This document shows, in pieces, positions 63,213 through 64,000 of a DNA stretch of 64,000 bases. The position numbers and the translations under genes were made by a program. The stretch's first letter is position 1. Each line of letters opens with the position of its first letter. The notes below the pieces were generated by a model that was given only the letters and a program-made list of their open reading frames with translations, was not told the origin of the DNA and did no database searches. The DNA lies in the NCBI RefSeq assembly GCF_000738435.1, contig NZ_CP003984.1:434001-498000 (forward strand), in the 5' to 3' direction. The stretch comes from Planktomarina temperata RCA23. GTDB taxonomy: Bacteria > Pseudomonadota > Alphaproteobacteria > Rhodobacterales > Rhodobacteraceae.

Positions 63213-63374
63213 TAGATACGCCTTTATTAATTTCGCCGGTCGCCCCATGGGCGCAGAGGTTTCATCTGGCCGTAGAGGTCGTCCTTTGGTATGGGGAACC
63301 TAACGCACCAGAGACCTGTGGGGGAAGCCCTCAAAGGGTACTCTTGGCAAAAAAATGCTTATTTGGAGACCGAA

Positions 63375-64000
63375 ATGTTAAACGCAACTCCCTTGATCGA
63401 AGTTTGGCGGGGCGAATTTTTAGAAAGTCAGCATCGCGGTCATGCGGTGGTGTGCAATTTCGAAGGCGAAATTATAGAGGCTTGGGGTGATCCTGAGCAT
63501 GTGATCCTGCCCCGGTCATCGTGCAAAATATTGCAAGCCCTTCCCCTCGTGACCTCTGGCGCGGCCGCGGCCCAAGGCTTGACGGCGCGGCATCTGGCAT
63601 TGGCCTGCGCCTCACATCAGGGGGCTGATATCCATTCGCAGCTTGTGCTGGACTGGTTGGGGCAGCTCGGCAAGACCGATGCGGATTTTCGCTGTGGGAC
63701 CCAGTGGCCCCGGGATATACCGGCCAGTAATCACCTGGTGAAAACCGATCAATCCGCCTGCCGTTACCACAATAATTGCTCCGGAAAACACTGCGGATTT
63801 TTGACCTTGGCGCAACATTTGCGGGCCGGGCCCGAGTATCACGAGGTGGATCACCCGGTTCAAATTGCCGTGCGGGCGGCCTTTGAAGAGATGACGGGCG
63901 AGACCAGCCCTGGCTATGGCATTGACGGCTGCTCTGCGCCCAATTGGGCCTGCAGTATAGCCGGTTTGGCCCGGGCTATGGCGCGCTGTGCCGCCGGCGG
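63375..64000 (+). CDS. L-asparaginase II-family protein, C-terminus off the right edge
   Basis: 208 residues are visible. The start ATG 63375 has GGAG 8 bases upstream. Conserved blocks are ILPRSSCKILQALPLVTSGA, LACASHQGADIHSQLV, NNCSGKHCGFLTLAQ and GYGIDGCSAPNWACSI, all typical of the rhizobial-type (thermolabile) asparaginase family. It is divergent from the IalB-family gene with a 162-bp spacer. The gene is cut by the window. Confidence 0.92.
   Translation, partial: MLNATPLIEVWRGEFLESQHRGHAVVCNFEGEIIEAWGDPEHVILPRSSCKILQALPLVTSGAAAAQGLTARHLALACASHQGADIHSQLVLDWLGQLGKTDADFRCGTQWPRDIPASNHLVKTDQSACRYHNNCSGKHCGFLTLAQHLRAGPEYHEVDHPVQIAVRAAFEEMTGETSPGYGIDGCSAPNWACSIAGLARAMARCAAG

Overview
The window looks like a chromosomal segment of an alphaproteobacterium of the order Rhodobacterales, probably a marine roseobacter of moderate GC. 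The evidence is the gene order on the right: histone deacetylase-like gene, xseB, ispA, dxs; a MarR/OmpR pair like PetP/PetR beside ilvE; dapD and dapE; an IalB-family protein; and a complex I NDUFA9-type epimerase. This is recognition from gene content, not from a database search.

The window splits at a tRNA-Leu(CAG) gene (23859-23944, minus strand). Everything left of it (1-23858) is accessory: lower GC, many tiny genes, broken genes, repeats, an IS481 element and three tyrosine-recombinase modules. I read it as a mosaic of integrative elements stacked at the 3' end of the tRNA. It holds a primase-like replication gene cut by the left edge; a TPR protein with a sulfotransferase-like C-terminus; a run of small one-domain cargo genes (CIA30, zinc ribbon, SGNH hydrolase, MAPEG, SEL1, GFA, two SnoaL-like, cupin, two ABM-like proteins); and a replication module (AlpA regulator, RepA-type helicase, a perfect inverted repeat, and an OB-fold protein with an SSB-like acidic tip). 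Beyond these lie an M10 metallopeptidase, a K+ channel, a GNAT acetyltransferase and a DUF2306 membrane protein. Fragments of one small zinc-ribbon gene recur at cargo boundaries and may be recombination points.

Right of the tRNA (24139-64000) the sequence is dense core chromosome. In order it holds: NDUFA9-like epimerase; uppP; gltD-gltB; mtgA, GST, queG; a periplasmic DUF4198 protein and a HupE/UreJ membrane protein whose start codons overlap head to head; ilvE; petP-petR-like regulators running by overlaps into a histone deacetylase-like gene, then xseB, ispA and dxs; a YeeZ-like epimerase; an NTF2-like protein and a lipoprotein; a CaiD-like crotonase with an NDP-forming acyl-CoA synthetase and an acyl-CoA dehydrogenase, beside a GlxA-type regulator; class II aldolase; arsC; adenine deaminase-AMP nucleosidase; HU; EamA transporter; CcdA-thioredoxin; a DUF2064 protein; dapE, a conserved unknown and dapD; PLP dehydratase; rlmN; an IalB-family protein; and a partial asparaginase at the right edge.

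Functional groups visible here are ammonia assimilation (GltBD), cell-wall lipid and glycan steps (UppP, MtgA), isoprenoid supply (IspA, Dxs), lysine/diaminopimelate synthesis (DapD, DapE), purine salvage (Ade, Amn) and a possible carnitine-type acyl-CoA pathway.
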